A stretch of DNA of 64,000 nt from JAILLW01 sp045640525 (GTDB taxonomy: Bacteria > Bacillota > Clostridia > Lachnospirales > Lachnospiraceae), in the NCBI GenBank assembly GCA_045640525.1, contig JAZUFE010000025.1, positions 114,944 through 178,943 on the forward strand, given 5' to 3'. Below are positions 53,008 through 61,534 of this stretch, one piece after another (position 1 is the first letter of the stretch; every line of letters begins with the position of its first letter). The notes under the pieces are model-generated. The model was not told the origin of the DNA, searched no databases, and saw only the letters and a program-made list of their open reading frames with translations. The translations under genes and the position numbers were made by a program.

Positions 53008-53794
53008 TGGAATAGATGTAAAATAGTCCGAAAATTACCACCTGATGACACATATAGATAATCAACGAGTGTTTGCCCACGAATTCAAATCCGGGTATTG
53101 ATTTTTTCAAAACAACATTCTCAAATTCCGTATTCGCAGTCAACAGCTTAATGTAATATCCTGCAAAATAGAGAAATACCCACGGAATCAGCGAAAAATA
53201 GTCAGACGAATAGAATGAAGGGTCCATAAACCCTAAAAACGTCATGAAATATCCCTTGTACAGACTTCGAGGCAATTCTGTGAAATTGAAACCCTCAAAG
53301 CCCAAATATCCGGAATTTACGTTTCTGAACAGAACGAATAAGAACAAAGATATAATAAGGCCCACCAAAGCCGATGACTTTTGGGAAGGAAAATATTTCT
53401 TGTATATCTTATCCCAAAGTATCATTAATAATCCGGAGCATCCGAGCATCCATAAGACGCCGAACAAGTCTCTTTCTTCCGGAAGCAGCAGACTTGTTAC
53501 GCACGAAATAAGTATTCCGCCTCCAAGGCATAACAGATTACGCTTTAGGTGATGTTTTCCCAGCAAAAAGCAGAATCCGCTGATAATAATGAATGACCAG
53601 CAAATACTCTGCTGCCATATATAAAACGGACGGGAAATCAGCATATCATATGTGATTCCCCATCCAAAATAGTACAAATCCCAGCAAGTATGAAAAACTA
53701 TCATACTGATTATTGTAATTCCACGGATTGCATCTATTAAATTGAGTCTTGAAGTATTACTAATTCGTGTAGTTGTCAAAGTATCCCTGTACAA
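52991..53794 (-). CDS. DUF1624 / heparan-alpha-glucosaminide acetyltransferase-like membrane protein
   Basis: 267 residues with seven or eight membrane segments. The N-terminal RLNLIDAIRGITIISMIVFHTCWDLYYFG is typical of the DUF1624 acyltransferase-like family, with a conserved His. Substrate unknown. The start is uncertain: the ATG at 53794 overlaps the CofE-like gene by 35 bases and family members usually start near the RLNLID segment, where only non-ATG codons are seen. Confidence 0.78.
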   Translation of the reverse strand: MYRDTLTTTRISNTSRLNLIDAIRGITIISMIVFHTCWDLYYFGWGITYDMLISRPFYIWQQSICWSFIIISGFCFLLGKHHLKRNLLCLGGGILISCVTSLLLPEERDLFGVLWMLGCSGLLMILWDKIYKKYFPSQKSSALVGLIISLFLFVLFRNVNSGYLGFEGFNFTELPRSLYKGYFMTFLGFMDPSFYSSDYFSLIPWVFLYFAGYYIKLLTANTEFENVVLKKSIPGFEFVGKHSLIIYMCHQVVIFGLFYIYSIVIGQ

Positions 53795-54953
53795 GTACTA
53801 CCGGTGTTCCCTTATCACCTGAACCCGATGTCAAATCACATAACGAACCGATAAGATCGGTCAACTGACGAGGAGTCGTTCCTTCCGATGCCATCTTGCC
53901 GACAAGGTTGGCATCTTTCTTACGAATACTGTCGGAAATTGCTTCTTTCAGTGCTTCACCTGACAAAGATGCGAAATCATTATCGGCAAGGTACTTAAGT
54001 TTCAATTCGTTGGGTGTTCCCACCAATCCGTCTGTAAAAGCCGGAGAAACAACGGGATCTGCAAGTTCCCATATCTTTCCCTTGGGATCTTTGAATGCAC
54101 CGTCACCGTATACCATAACTTCAACATGCTTGCCTGTTGCCTTCAGAACATTTGCCTGTATTTTAAGAACCAAATCCTTGCACTCTCTCGGGAAAAGTTT
54201 AACCTGATCTTCCGTCGATTTGTTTGAACCAAGAAGTCCGTATGTTTCGTTGCAGCCGCTTCCGTCAACAGGTGATGTCATAATGTCATCCAAGCCCAAA
54301 ACTTTCTTTGCGCCTGCTGCCTTAAGAATTCTCTTAGTACGTGCACGGGTATGAATATCACAGGTAATAACCGTATCCGTATAGTCAAGAATAGCTTTAG
54401 CCTGATTGGCAAATACTATCTCAACATCACAACCTGTTTCTTTGATAAGGTCACTGTAATATTCCACATAATCCACACCGGTAAATTCGTGCTTCTCATA
54501 TCCGAACAATTCTCTGTATCTTTCCAAAGAAAGAACATCCGAATAAGGATTAACGCCTGCTTCATCAATTTTGTCTATGGAAACTAGCTGATTTCCCACT
54601 TCGTCCGAAGGGTAAGAAAGCATAAGAACAATTTTCTTACATCCCATTGCAATACCCTTAAGGCAAATTGCAAAACGATTACGTGACAAAATCGGGAAAA
54701 TAACACCTACCGTTCCTCCGCCGAGTTTAGCTCTTACATCGGCAGCAATATCATCAACCGAACAATAATTGCCCTGTGCTCTTGCCACAATTGATTCCGT
54801 AATGGAAATGACATCTCTGTCTCTGAGTTCAAAACCTTCTGCTGTTGCTGCTTCAATTACGCTGTCTGTTACAATTTCAGATAAATCATCACCTTGTCTG
54901 ATGATGGGACATCTGATACCTCTTGACACTGTACCGACTCTACGTTCTGCCAT
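53760..54953 (-). CDS. CofE-like (coenzyme F420-0:L-glutamate ligase family) protein
   Basis: 397 residues. The N-terminal part (GIRCPIIRQGDDLSEIV, DRDVISITESIVARAQGNY) matches the F420-0:glutamate ligase family, and GDGAFKDPKGKIWELADPVVSPAFTDGL matches its C-terminal metal/GTP-site region. The protein is longer than archaeal CofE (about 250). No other F420 genes are seen, so a different amide-ligase role is likely. TAGGAGG precedes the ATG. It is common in Lachnospiraceae, function unknown. Confidence 0.8.
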   Translation of the reverse strand: MAERRVGTVSRGIRCPIIRQGDDLSEIVTDSVIEAATAEGFELRDRDVISITESIVARAQGNYCSVDDIAADVRAKLGGGTVGVIFPILSRNRFAICLKGIAMGCKKIVLMLSYPSDEVGNQLVSIDKIDEAGVNPYSDVLSLERYRELFGYEKHEFTGVDYVEYYSDLIKETGCDVEIVFANQAKAILDYTDTVITCDIHTRARTKRILKAAGAKKVLGLDDIMTSPVDGSGCNETYGLLGSNKSTEDQVKLFPRECKDLVLKIQANVLKATGKHVEVMVYGDGAFKDPKGKIWELADPVVSPAFTDGLVGTPNELKLKYLADNDFASLSGEALKEAISDSIRKKDANLVGKMASEGTTPRQLTDLIGSLCDLTSGSGDKGTPVVLVQGYFDNYTN

Positions 54954-55013
54954 TTGTTAATCCTCCTAACATATTTACCATACCAAATCGTGAGAACTCG
55001 CTCATCAGGCAAG

Positions 55014-55042
55014 ATTATATTACATTTTCCTTTAGATGTTAA
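55014..55042 (-). promoter_or_regulatory. Promoter of the CofE-like gene
   Basis: On the minus strand TTAACA and a perfect TATAAT are 17 bases apart, about 60 bases before the ATG at 54953. Confidence 0.65.
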
Positions 55043-55052
55043 TTACTTTTTA

Positions 55053-55081
55053 ATGACTTTCCATCCCTTTTGCTCTATAAT
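55053..55081 (+). promoter_or_regulatory. Promoter of the 97-residue protein and lepB
   Basis: ATGACT and a perfect TATAAT are 17 bases apart. The -10 ends seven bases before the ATG at 55089, so the transcript probably starts at or next to the start codon. Confidence 0.55.
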
Positions 55082-55088
55082 CTTCTTT

Positions 55089-55382
55089 ATGGATAATTCA
55101 AGATTAATCAACAGAATAATTAAAAGTCCGATATTTACTGTTTTCAGTTTCCTGTTTTCGGCTGCTTTCGTATATGAAGTATATCAATTCAGAATTGTCG
55201 CAATGGGAAGCTTCCGGGCGGTGGATTTCATGTGCATGGGAATGCTGCTTTTGAGCCTTGTCGTTACGCTGATTACATATTTTGACAAAAAGTCCGATAC
55301 CAAAGGACTTATCAAAGAATCGCTTCCTGCACTATTCTTCTTTATTGCTTTCATGGTAGCAAGGATTCTGTTAAGGGGGTAA
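55089..55382 (+). CDS. Small membrane protein of unknown function
   Basis: 97 residues from the ATG at 55089. It has three hydrophobic segments (about 14-32, 43-62 and 76-93). A longer upstream frame exists, but it would run through the promoter. No ribosome site is seen, so the message is probably leaderless. It ends one base before the signal peptidase gene and may assist or be co-regulated with it. I do not recognise the family. Confidence 0.62.
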   Translation: MDNSRLINRIIKSPIFTVFSFLFSAAFVYEVYQFRIVAMGSFRAVDFMCMGMLLLSLVVTLITYFDKKSDTKGLIKESLPALFFFIAFMVARILLRG

Positions 55383-55383
55383 T

Positions 55384-55866
55384 ATGAAGAAGTTAACTGC
55401 GGAAAAATATAGAGATTTTCTTTCATACGTAATCATCTTTTTGATTTCTTTCCTCGTTTTGCAATCAATCATCGGAATGGCTTTTATTCCGAGCGGTTCA
55501 ATGGAACCTACTCTTCACGTCGGAAGCAATTATGTTTTTTGCAAACTGAGTTATCTTTTTAAAGACCCCGAATGCGGGGACATCATCGTTTTCGATGATC
55601 ACGGTGTTATATATGCCAAGCGTATTATAGGTACTCCGGGGGATGTCGTCGATATAAAAGAAGGAAGCGTATATATCAACGGCAACAAACTGGACGAACC
55701 ATATGCCAACGGTGACACATACGCTTATACTTATGAAGAATATATCGTTCCCGAAGGAGAGTTCTTCTTCTTGGGAGACAACAGATGTAACAGTAACGAT
55801 TCCCGATTATGGGAGAATCCTTTCATCAAAAAGGAACAGATTTTAGGGCATATTCTTTTTAAATAA
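55384..55866 (+). CDS. lepB: Signal peptidase I
   Basis: 160 residues, a short Gram-positive type S26 enzyme. One N-terminal membrane anchor (about 12-32). Catalytic Ser lies in IPSGSMEPTL and catalytic Lys in YAKRIIGTPGD; the C-terminal box FFLGDNRCNSNDSR is present. It removes signal peptides of secreted proteins at the outer membrane face. AAGGGGG precedes the ATG. Several secreted proteins in this window would be clients. Confidence 0.95.
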   Translation: MKKLTAEKYRDFLSYVIIFLISFLVLQSIIGMAFIPSGSMEPTLHVGSNYVFCKLSYLFKDPECGDIIVFDDHGVIYAKRIIGTPGDVVDIKEGSVYINGNKLDEPYANGDTYAYTYEEYIVPEGEFFFLGDNRCNSNDSRLWENPFIKKEQILGHILFK

Positions 55867-55885
55867 ATACTTGTTTCGCACATAT

Positions 55886-55923
55886 AAAGTAATCGATCAG
55901 TTAACTTCGATTACTTTATTTTT
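55886..55923 (+). terminator. Terminator after lepB
   Basis: AAAGTAATCGA and TCGATTACTTT form an 11-bp stem with a 10-base loop, followed by ATTTTT on the plus strand. The 3' arm and T-tail lie inside the last codons of the minus-strand FkbH-like gene. Confidence 0.8.
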
Positions 55924-57675
55924 ATTCTCATAATTATCTGTGATGTCGAAATTCCATTCCGTATTATTGTTCTCATCACAAGATACTTTTTCAAATCCCT
56001 GGATACCGTAAAAGTCCTTAACCATGCCATTCTTGGCAGTCGGATAATAGTATCCCTTAATCTTTTTGATACCGCGTTTGCGGCATTCTTTCACAAGACC
56101 GTCCATCATTGCAAATTCCATATCTCTTTTCAAAACTCTGCAACTCATAATCCAAAGGTCTATATGACATACATTCTCAACAACATGGCCTATTACAACA
56201 CTGACAACTCCGTTATCACCGAATCTGTCCTCCAGCTTTCCGTACAACGTAATATACTCGTTCGATGATGCAACTTCTTCGATTTCTTCTTGGGTATAAC
56301 GTTTCGTAGTCAGATTGAACTGATTTGACTTATTGGTCAACTGTGCAATTCGTGCCATATAAATCGATTCGAACGCTTTAATGGTACCTTTCATTTCCAA
56401 AGATAAAAGATACTCATTATAATCCGTAAAGCTTGCCTCAAGAGCCTGTCGCTTGGCATTTTCAAGATACATGTCGTTTCTCTTTCGGTCATCTTCCGAC
56501 AGTGTGGTAACCTCAAAGAATCCCGACCTGTCTATATTTTTAATATAGTCCTGCACCGCACCGATTTCCGGAGCACAAACTCCCGGAAGCTGTTCTCTGA
56601 CAATATGTCTTTCCGCCGGATTGTCATCAATAAAGACAAGACTTTCGGGAAGCAGATTAATAGAATCCGCAATCTTCCTGAAATTCATATCTTTGGGATC
56701 CCAGTTAGCTTCTATCTTTATGAAATCATCTGTCTTGAATGCACTGTCCGGATGATTAATACCTGCAATTGCATTTTCATAATCATTCTTTGAATCGATG
56801 TTTAAAATGACGCCTAAATCTTTATGAGCCTTCAAATAATTCTGGAATTCGGAATATACCTGTCCTTCGGATTCCTCAGGTCCCAAAACGATATTGTCAA
56901 CACCGTCATCTCCGATAACACCACCCCAAAGTGTATTATCCAAATCAAGGACAAATCCCTTCTTGTTCTTTCCGAATATGGATTTGATAATATTGGCAAC
57001 GTTGAAACTAAGGTACGGAATTGCAGGAACCGCCAATGCATACTTGTACATATGATAATAGAATGTATCGGCCCACTCCTTTAATCCATAATCCGCAGAA
57101 ATATAATTCAGGTCACAAATATAGAAATTATCGTGATTCTCGGCATACTCATAAAATTTCAGGTTAAGCCTTGTCAGAAAATTGACCGCACCGTGTATAT
57201 CGGATGCATCTTTATTACCAAGCAGTCTGAAAAACGGCATCTCGAAATTGTTCTGTATTACCGGGCAATGGTAAACAGTGCTTAATCGATCCCACATGGC
57301 ACTGAATTTGGAATACTCGGCTTCCAAAAGTCCGTTCACCGAATCTTTGGTATCCGATAATGTCGGATATGTCGTAATATTTCTGTTGGTTGTATGAATA
57401 TAAATAATGTCCGGAGCAAATTCCTCCAATTCACGATTCGGAAACATTGCATCCTGATAATACTGATTATATTCAGACTCATAGAACGAAGGCTTAATTC
57501 CGTAATTCAATAAAAACAGTTCCAAAACCAATTTGATATCATTGGTTGTGGAACCACCCAAAATAGCTACTTTTTTATCGACAAAGGAAGAATCCGCCTC
57601 AAGTAATTCTCTTTTAATTTTCTTCTTTTTGGAGATTATATAATTTGAATCAAACGGATATTCCAAACACTGCAT
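55897..57675 (-). CDS. FkbH-like HAD-IIIC protein with C-terminal GNAT-like domain
   Basis: 592 residues. The N-terminal ~200 residues look SGNH-like (KVAILGGSTTNDIKLVLELFLLN, DIIYIHTTNRN). The HAD domain (about 235-375) has GFVLDLDNTLWGGVIGDDG and VFIDDNPAERHIV. The C-terminal ~160 residues resemble an acetyltransferase fold (IAQLTNKSNQFNLTTKRYTQEE). FkbH relatives load glyceryl or related acyl units onto carrier proteins in polyketide pathways, but no polyketide genes are here. GAGGAAT lies before the ATG. Substrate unknown. Confidence 0.85.
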   Translation of the reverse strand: MQCLEYPFDSNYIISKKKKIKRELLEADSSFVDKKVAILGGSTTNDIKLVLELFLLNYGIKPSFYESEYNQYYQDAMFPNRELEEFAPDIIYIHTTNRNITTYPTLSDTKDSVNGLLEAEYSKFSAMWDRLSTVYHCPVIQNNFEMPFFRLLGNKDASDIHGAVNFLTRLNLKFYEYAENHDNFYICDLNYISADYGLKEWADTFYYHMYKYALAVPAIPYLSFNVANIIKSIFGKNKKGFVLDLDNTLWGGVIGDDGVDNIVLGPEESEGQVYSEFQNYLKAHKDLGVILNIDSKNDYENAIAGINHPDSAFKTDDFIKIEANWDPKDMNFRKIADSINLLPESLVFIDDNPAERHIVREQLPGVCAPEIGAVQDYIKNIDRSGFFEVTTLSEDDRKRNDMYLENAKRQALEASFTDYNEYLLSLEMKGTIKAFESIYMARIAQLTNKSNQFNLTTKRYTQEEIEEVASSNEYITLYGKLEDRFGDNGVVSVVIGHVVENVCHIDLWIMSCRVLKRDMEFAMMDGLVKECRKRGIKKIKGYYYPTAKNGMVKDFYGIQGFEKVSCDENNNTEWNFDITDNYENKNKVIEVN

Positions 57676-57677
57676 AA

Positions 57678-57911
57678 TTATTCCTCGACTTTGATACTCA
57701 ATAATTGATAGCCTGCTTCTTCAACGACTTCTTTAATTCTGTTTGCATCAAGCTTCTGTGACGACACGACAATTGCTTCCTTTTCATCATGCGAAGCTTT
57801 AACGGACTTGACAGAGAAATTATTTTTGATAGCTTCTTCCATGTGCTTTTCGCAATTATGGCACATCATACCTTCTATTGTCAGAACTGTTTTTATCTTT
57901 GAACCGAACAT
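57678..57911 (-). CDS. Heavy-metal-associated (HMA) domain protein, copper-chaperone-like
   Basis: 77 residues, a single ferredoxin-like HMA domain with the metal motif GMMCHNC (MxCxxC). It resembles CopZ-type chaperones, which deliver copper(I). No copper ATPase is in the window. It ends two bases before the FkbH-like gene; GGAGGG is just upstream of its ATG. Confidence 0.87.
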   Translation of the reverse strand: MFGSKIKTVLTIEGMMCHNCEKHMEEAIKNNFSVKSVKASHDEKEAIVVSSQKLDANRIKEVVEEAGYQLLSIKVEE

Positions 57912-57931
57912 ACTCCCTCCGCTTAAACAAA

Positions 57932-58402
57932 TTACAGTATTACTTCCATACCATACTTTTGAATTTTAAAACCGCATTTTTCATAGAACGCATGAGCACT
58001 GTCATTCTTATCCCACACATTCAGGGTAATATTATAACAGTTCTCCTGCTTGGCAAATTCTTTCACATATTCAAACAACATGGTCGCTATATGCTCGCCT
58101 CGATGCTTTTCATCCACACATATATCATCGATATACAAGGTTACAATGTCAGGAAAATTGTTATCCTCCACATGCGATTGGAATACGCAGAATGCATATC
58201 CCAAAACCTCGTCATTTTCATCCGTATAAACAAAAACGGGAGTCGTATCGTTCTTAATAATCGGCTTTAGCTCATCCTCGGTATATTTGGTTTTATCCTT
58301 AATGAAAAGATCCGGTCTGTTTGCATTATGAACATTATTTACCTGTACCAACAATTCCAAAATGCGTCCTATATCTTTATTCTGCGCTCTTCTTATACTC
58401 AT
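57932..58402 (-). CDS. GNAT-family N-acetyltransferase
   Basis: 156 residues from the ATG at 58402 (a GTG three codons earlier is possible). Acetyl-CoA-binding loop DDICVDEKHRGEHIATMLFEYV and the C-terminal NDSAHAFYEKCGF are typical. The substrate is not predictable. It is upstream of the HMA gene in the same direction, 20 bases away. Confidence 0.88.
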   Translation of the reverse strand: MSIRRAQNKDIGRILELLVQVNNVHNANRPDLFIKDKTKYTEDELKPIIKNDTTPVFVYTDENDEVLGYAFCVFQSHVEDNNFPDIVTLYIDDICVDEKHRGEHIATMLFEYVKEFAKQENCYNITLNVWDKNDSAHAFYEKCGFKIQKYGMEVIL

Positions 58403-58459
58403 TTTCACCACATTGACCTAATCATTCTATCATAATTATTGCAACTTTGCAGACACTCG

Positions 58460-59509
58460 TTAGTTCAATTTCAAGTCTCCGTCTTTAATCCATCCGAGTT
58501 TTCTTTCGATTCGGCAAAATACATATGAAAGAATTGCCGGAAGTATAAAGCATATAAGTACCAATCCTATCCAGTCGAATGCTGTTATAGCCTTACCTTC
58601 GGCCACCCATCCGGAATAGACACCTATCTGTCCGACTAATCCGCATGTTCCCATACCGCTTGATACCGGAGTTCCGTTCATTTCCATTTTGAACAGGCAA
58701 GTTGCCAACGGCCCTGTTATGGCCCCTGCCAAAGTGGGTGCTATCCAAATTCTGGGATTTTTGACGATATTGGGCATTTGCAGCATCGATGTTCCGATTC
58801 CCTGAGATATCAATCCTCCCCACCTATTCTCTTTAAAGCTCATAACGGCGAATCCTACCATTTGGGCACAACAACCCGCAACTGCCGCACCGCCTGCCAA
58901 ACCTGTCAATCCCAATGCAGCACAAATGGCCGCACTCGATATTGGAAGGGTCAATGCAATACCTACCAAAACAGAAACCAGTATTCCCATTAACAAAGGC
59001 TGCAGCTCTGTTGCATACATTATAAGATTTCCCACATAGCTTGCTGCAGATCCTATGGGTGGAGCTATAAGCGTAGACAGTACAACACCTATAAATATAG
59101 TAACTCCGGGAGTTACCAGCAAATCTATCTTGGTTTCTTTTGAAACCATCTTACCGAATTCGGCTGCGACAATGGCTATAATCAAAACTGCCAAAGGTCC
59201 TCCGGCACCACCCAATGTATTGGCTGCAGACCCTACAACAACCATTGAAAACAGTACCAGCGGAGGTGCCTGAAGAGCATATCCTATAGCTGCTGCCATA
59301 GCAGGACCCGACATCGCCTGGCAAAATCCGCCGACAGTCGTAAGGTACTCAATTCCGGCCTGCTGCCCTATAGTATTGATAATTGTACCTATCAGCAAGG
59401 AGCAGAACAATCCTTGTGCCATTGCTCCCAAAGCGTCTATCAGATATCTCTTAACGGATATCTCTACGTTTTTCCTCGCCAAAAAACTTTTAAATTTCTC
59501 CATTTTCAT
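58460..59509 (-). CDS. PTS IIC-type membrane protein (PTS_EIIC_2 family)
   Basis: 349 residues from the ATG at 59509, chosen because it overlaps the stop of a small upstream ORF as ATGA. About nine hydrophobic segments rich in Gly and Ala, for example GPAMAAAIGYALQAPPLVLF and GGPLAVLIIAIVAAEFGKMV, which is typical of the EIIC_2 family. No EIIA or EIIB domain genes are adjacent. It could import a sugar with partners elsewhere or act as a sensor. Confidence 0.82.
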   Translation of the reverse strand: MKMEKFKSFLARKNVEISVKRYLIDALGAMAQGLFCSLLIGTIINTIGQQAGIEYLTTVGGFCQAMSGPAMAAAIGYALQAPPLVLFSMVVVGSAANTLGGAGGPLAVLIIAIVAAEFGKMVSKETKIDLLVTPGVTIFIGVVLSTLIAPPIGSAASYVGNLIMYATELQPLLMGILVSVLVGIALTLPISSAAICAALGLTGLAGGAAVAGCCAQMVGFAVMSFKENRWGGLISQGIGTSMLQMPNIVKNPRIWIAPTLAGAITGPLATCLFKMEMNGTPVSSGMGTCGLVGQIGVYSGWVAEGKAITAFDWIGLVLICFILPAILSYVFCRIERKLGWIKDGDLKLN

Positions 59510-59598
59510 ATCTCCATATCTTTTGCAAGATTCCAATTTTTCAATGTCTCGCCGTTAATTCGGTAAACCGTCCATTCATCCATCGGCCTTGCTTGCAT
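59506..59598 (-). CDS. 30-codon ORF translationally coupled to the PTS IIC-type gene
   Basis: Not annotated by length-based methods. ATG at 59598 follows GAAAGAGGTG with a 3-base gap. The product begins MQARPMDEWTVYRING, and its TGA overlaps the downstream ATG by four bases. A TATAGT with TTGATT 16 bases upstream (59612-59639) is a plausible promoter, though very close to the ribosome site. It may be a leader peptide or a small partner protein; no family is recognised. Confidence 0.5.
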   Translation of the reverse strand: MQARPMDEWTVYRINGETLKNWNLAKDMEI

Positions 59599-59671
59599 AA
59601 ACACCTCTTTCACTATACATAAAACAAGCGAAAAATCAAATACTATTGAAGCAAAAATAAAGTTATCCGTG

Positions 59672-59700
59672 CTGATATTTCACTGTCGATGTGATAAAAT
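59672..59700 (+). promoter_or_regulatory. Probable promoter of the RiPP operon
   Basis: CTGATA and TAAAAT are 17 bases apart, about 42 bases before the precursor ATG. Moderate match only. Confidence 0.4.
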
Positions 59701-59742
59701 TAGCTTAAAGAGCAAGTATCTGTTTTTCAAAGGAGGAATCAT

Positions 59743-60117
59743 ATGGAATTTACCAAAGAACTGATTGAAAAAGCAAAAGAAACCAAGTCCGTAGAGGATT
59801 TAGCTGAGCTTGCCCGCAAGAACGGGATTGAACTGACCGAAGAAGAGGCCAAAAATATCTTTGAAAAAGCTTCCTGCATGGTATCCGAAGAAGAACTTGA
59901 CAATGTGGATGGCGGAACATGCTACAGCAGCGGTACATATGGTCCTTACGGGTACAAAAAGTATGCGATTGTAACTGCGGGCAATAGATGCTACGGTTTT
60001 AGACCGGATCCATCTTCGACTTTACAGGTATGTGCCCAGTGTGCCAACAGCTTTACACAGGGAGCAACCCTTTACTGCGCTATCCGTACCAAAGATCATG
60101 ATCCGCACAAGCAATAG
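59743..60117 (+). CDS. Ribosomally made peptide precursor with Nif11-like leader
   Basis: 124 residues. The leader (1-58) is acidic and helical (FTKELIEKAKETKSVEDLAE, NGIELTEEEAKNIFEKA, VSEEELDNVDGG), as in Nif11-like leaders of clostridial RiPPs. Gly57-Gly58 mark the likely cleavage site. The core (59-124) has five Cys (60, 83, 97, 100, 112) and many Tyr, Ser, Gly and Thr residues, including CYSSG, NRCYGF, VCAQC and LYC. AAAGGAGG is placed ideally before the ATG. The radical SAM gene starts 17 bases downstream, so the core is its probable substrate. The final product and activity are unknown. Confidence 0.82.
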   Translation: MEFTKELIEKAKETKSVEDLAELARKNGIELTEEEAKNIFEKASCMVSEEELDNVDGGTCYSSGTYGPYGYKKYAIVTAGNRCYGFRPDPSSTLQVCAQCANSFTQGATLYCAIRTKDHDPHKQ

Positions 60118-60134
60118 AAGTCAGCACAAGTATA

Positions 60135-61529
60135 ATGAAAAAATATATTCTGCATGAAAATATTGCACTTCGCTCATGGCAGCTTGTTCCGTATGCGTAT
60201 TATATCAAAAACGAACGTAGTGCCAAAGGGCTGAAGCAGGATGAGTACGAGCTTCTGAAATTATGCGACGGGAATAACGAAATTCCGGATAGTGAGCTGT
60301 TGCAAACGCTTCTTGAACAGGGGCTTATAAGGCCTGCAAAAATTGGTGAAACATTGTCTTCGTGGCAAAGACCGATGCAATGTGACAACCGATATTTCCC
60401 GGCAATGAATTTGATGATTACCGGACGGTGTAATTATAACTGTCTCCACTGTTTTAATGCTTCAAACAACAACCGTGTCAAGGATGAGTTTACACTTGAA
60501 GAAGCATTGAAACTGATTAAAGAAGCCAAAGAGTGCGGAATCAATGCATTTACGATTACCGGCGGTGAACCGATGCTTCACCCGCATTTTATGGATATTG
60601 TGCGCGCCATATATGACCATGGGATGTATGTAGAAGAGCTGAATACGAACGGAGTTTTTCTTACGCAGGATGTGCTTGATGCAATGAAGACCATCGGTTG
60701 TTACCCGCTTATTAAGATATCATTTGACGGCATAGGCTGGCATGATTGGCTAAGAGGATGCAAGGGGGCCGAAGAGGATGCTCTTCGCGCTATAGAGCTG
60801 TGCGTTCAAAACGGTTTCCGCGTCAAGGCGCAGACCAATGTTCACAGAAAGAACGTTAGCAGCATGCTTGAAACGGCAATACGCCTAAACGATATGGGCA
60901 CAGAAGAAATGCGCATCGTGCGAACAACGGAGTCTCCGCGTTGGGCACAGAATGCCGGTGATTCATGCCTTACATTTGAAGAATATTTCGATGCCATGCT
61001 CGAATTCATTACCGAGTATGTTAAAACGAACTGCAAAATGGAAATTGATATATGGCAGTTCGTACATATCAGCAATGCACACAGAGTTTACCGTCCCGAA
61101 GCAATTTTGTGCGGAATGGGTGAATACCGTGATTCTCTTCCGGTGTGTAAAGGAAACAGGGGAATGGTTGCGGTTTCGGCAAACGGAAATCTATATCCTT
61201 GCCATCAACAGTCAGGGCTATATGATGTGCACGGTTGGCACCTGGGAAATGTAAAAGAAGACGGTCTTAAAAAGCACCTCCAAGAAGGTGCATATCTTGA
61301 AAATGTTTGCAGAACCGTTAAGAATCTTGCCGAGCATAATTCAAAGTGTGCCTCCTGTCAGTGGTTTAAATATTGCTGCGGTGGCTGTCGCGTTATCGCT
61401 CTTGCAAAGACAGACGATGTTTTTGGCATCGACCCGTCAAGTTGCCTCTATTTTGAGGGTGGGTATATGCATAAATTGGAAAGTACTCTGGAAGGATATA
61501 CCAATTTGCTACCGATACTTCGGACATGA
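60135..61529 (+). CDS. Radical SAM/SPASM peptide maturase
   Basis: 464 residues. Residues about 20-80 (RSAKGLKQDEYELLKLCDG) could be a PqqD-like peptide-recognition fold. The radical SAM cluster motif CNYNCLHC is at Cys99, Cys103 and Cys106, followed by TGGEPMLHPHFMDIV. The C-terminal SPASM region has Cys338, Cys356 (GNLYPC), Cys392, Cys405, Cys408, Cys414/415, Cys418 and Cys437, enough for two auxiliary iron-sulfur clusters. Such enzymes make thioether or carbon-carbon links in RiPP cores. No strong ribosome site is seen, so translation may be coupled to the precursor gene. Confidence 0.93.
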   Translation: MKKYILHENIALRSWQLVPYAYYIKNERSAKGLKQDEYELLKLCDGNNEIPDSELLQTLLEQGLIRPAKIGETLSSWQRPMQCDNRYFPAMNLMITGRCNYNCLHCFNASNNNRVKDEFTLEEALKLIKEAKECGINAFTITGGEPMLHPHFMDIVRAIYDHGMYVEELNTNGVFLTQDVLDAMKTIGCYPLIKISFDGIGWHDWLRGCKGAEEDALRAIELCVQNGFRVKAQTNVHRKNVSSMLETAIRLNDMGTEEMRIVRTTESPRWAQNAGDSCLTFEEYFDAMLEFITEYVKTNCKMEIDIWQFVHISNAHRVYRPEAILCGMGEYRDSLPVCKGNRGMVAVSANGNLYPCHQQSGLYDVHGWHLGNVKEDGLKKHLQEGAYLENVCRTVKNLAEHNSKCASCQWFKYCCGGCRVIALAKTDDVFGIDPSSCLYFEGGYMHKLESTLEGYTNLLPILRT

Positions 61530-61534
61530 TGACT

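Noticed and set aside
54954..55088. N-terminal extension of the 97-residue membrane protein to 142 residues
   Set aside because: The extension runs through a promoter with perfect TATAAT and lacks a ribosome site.
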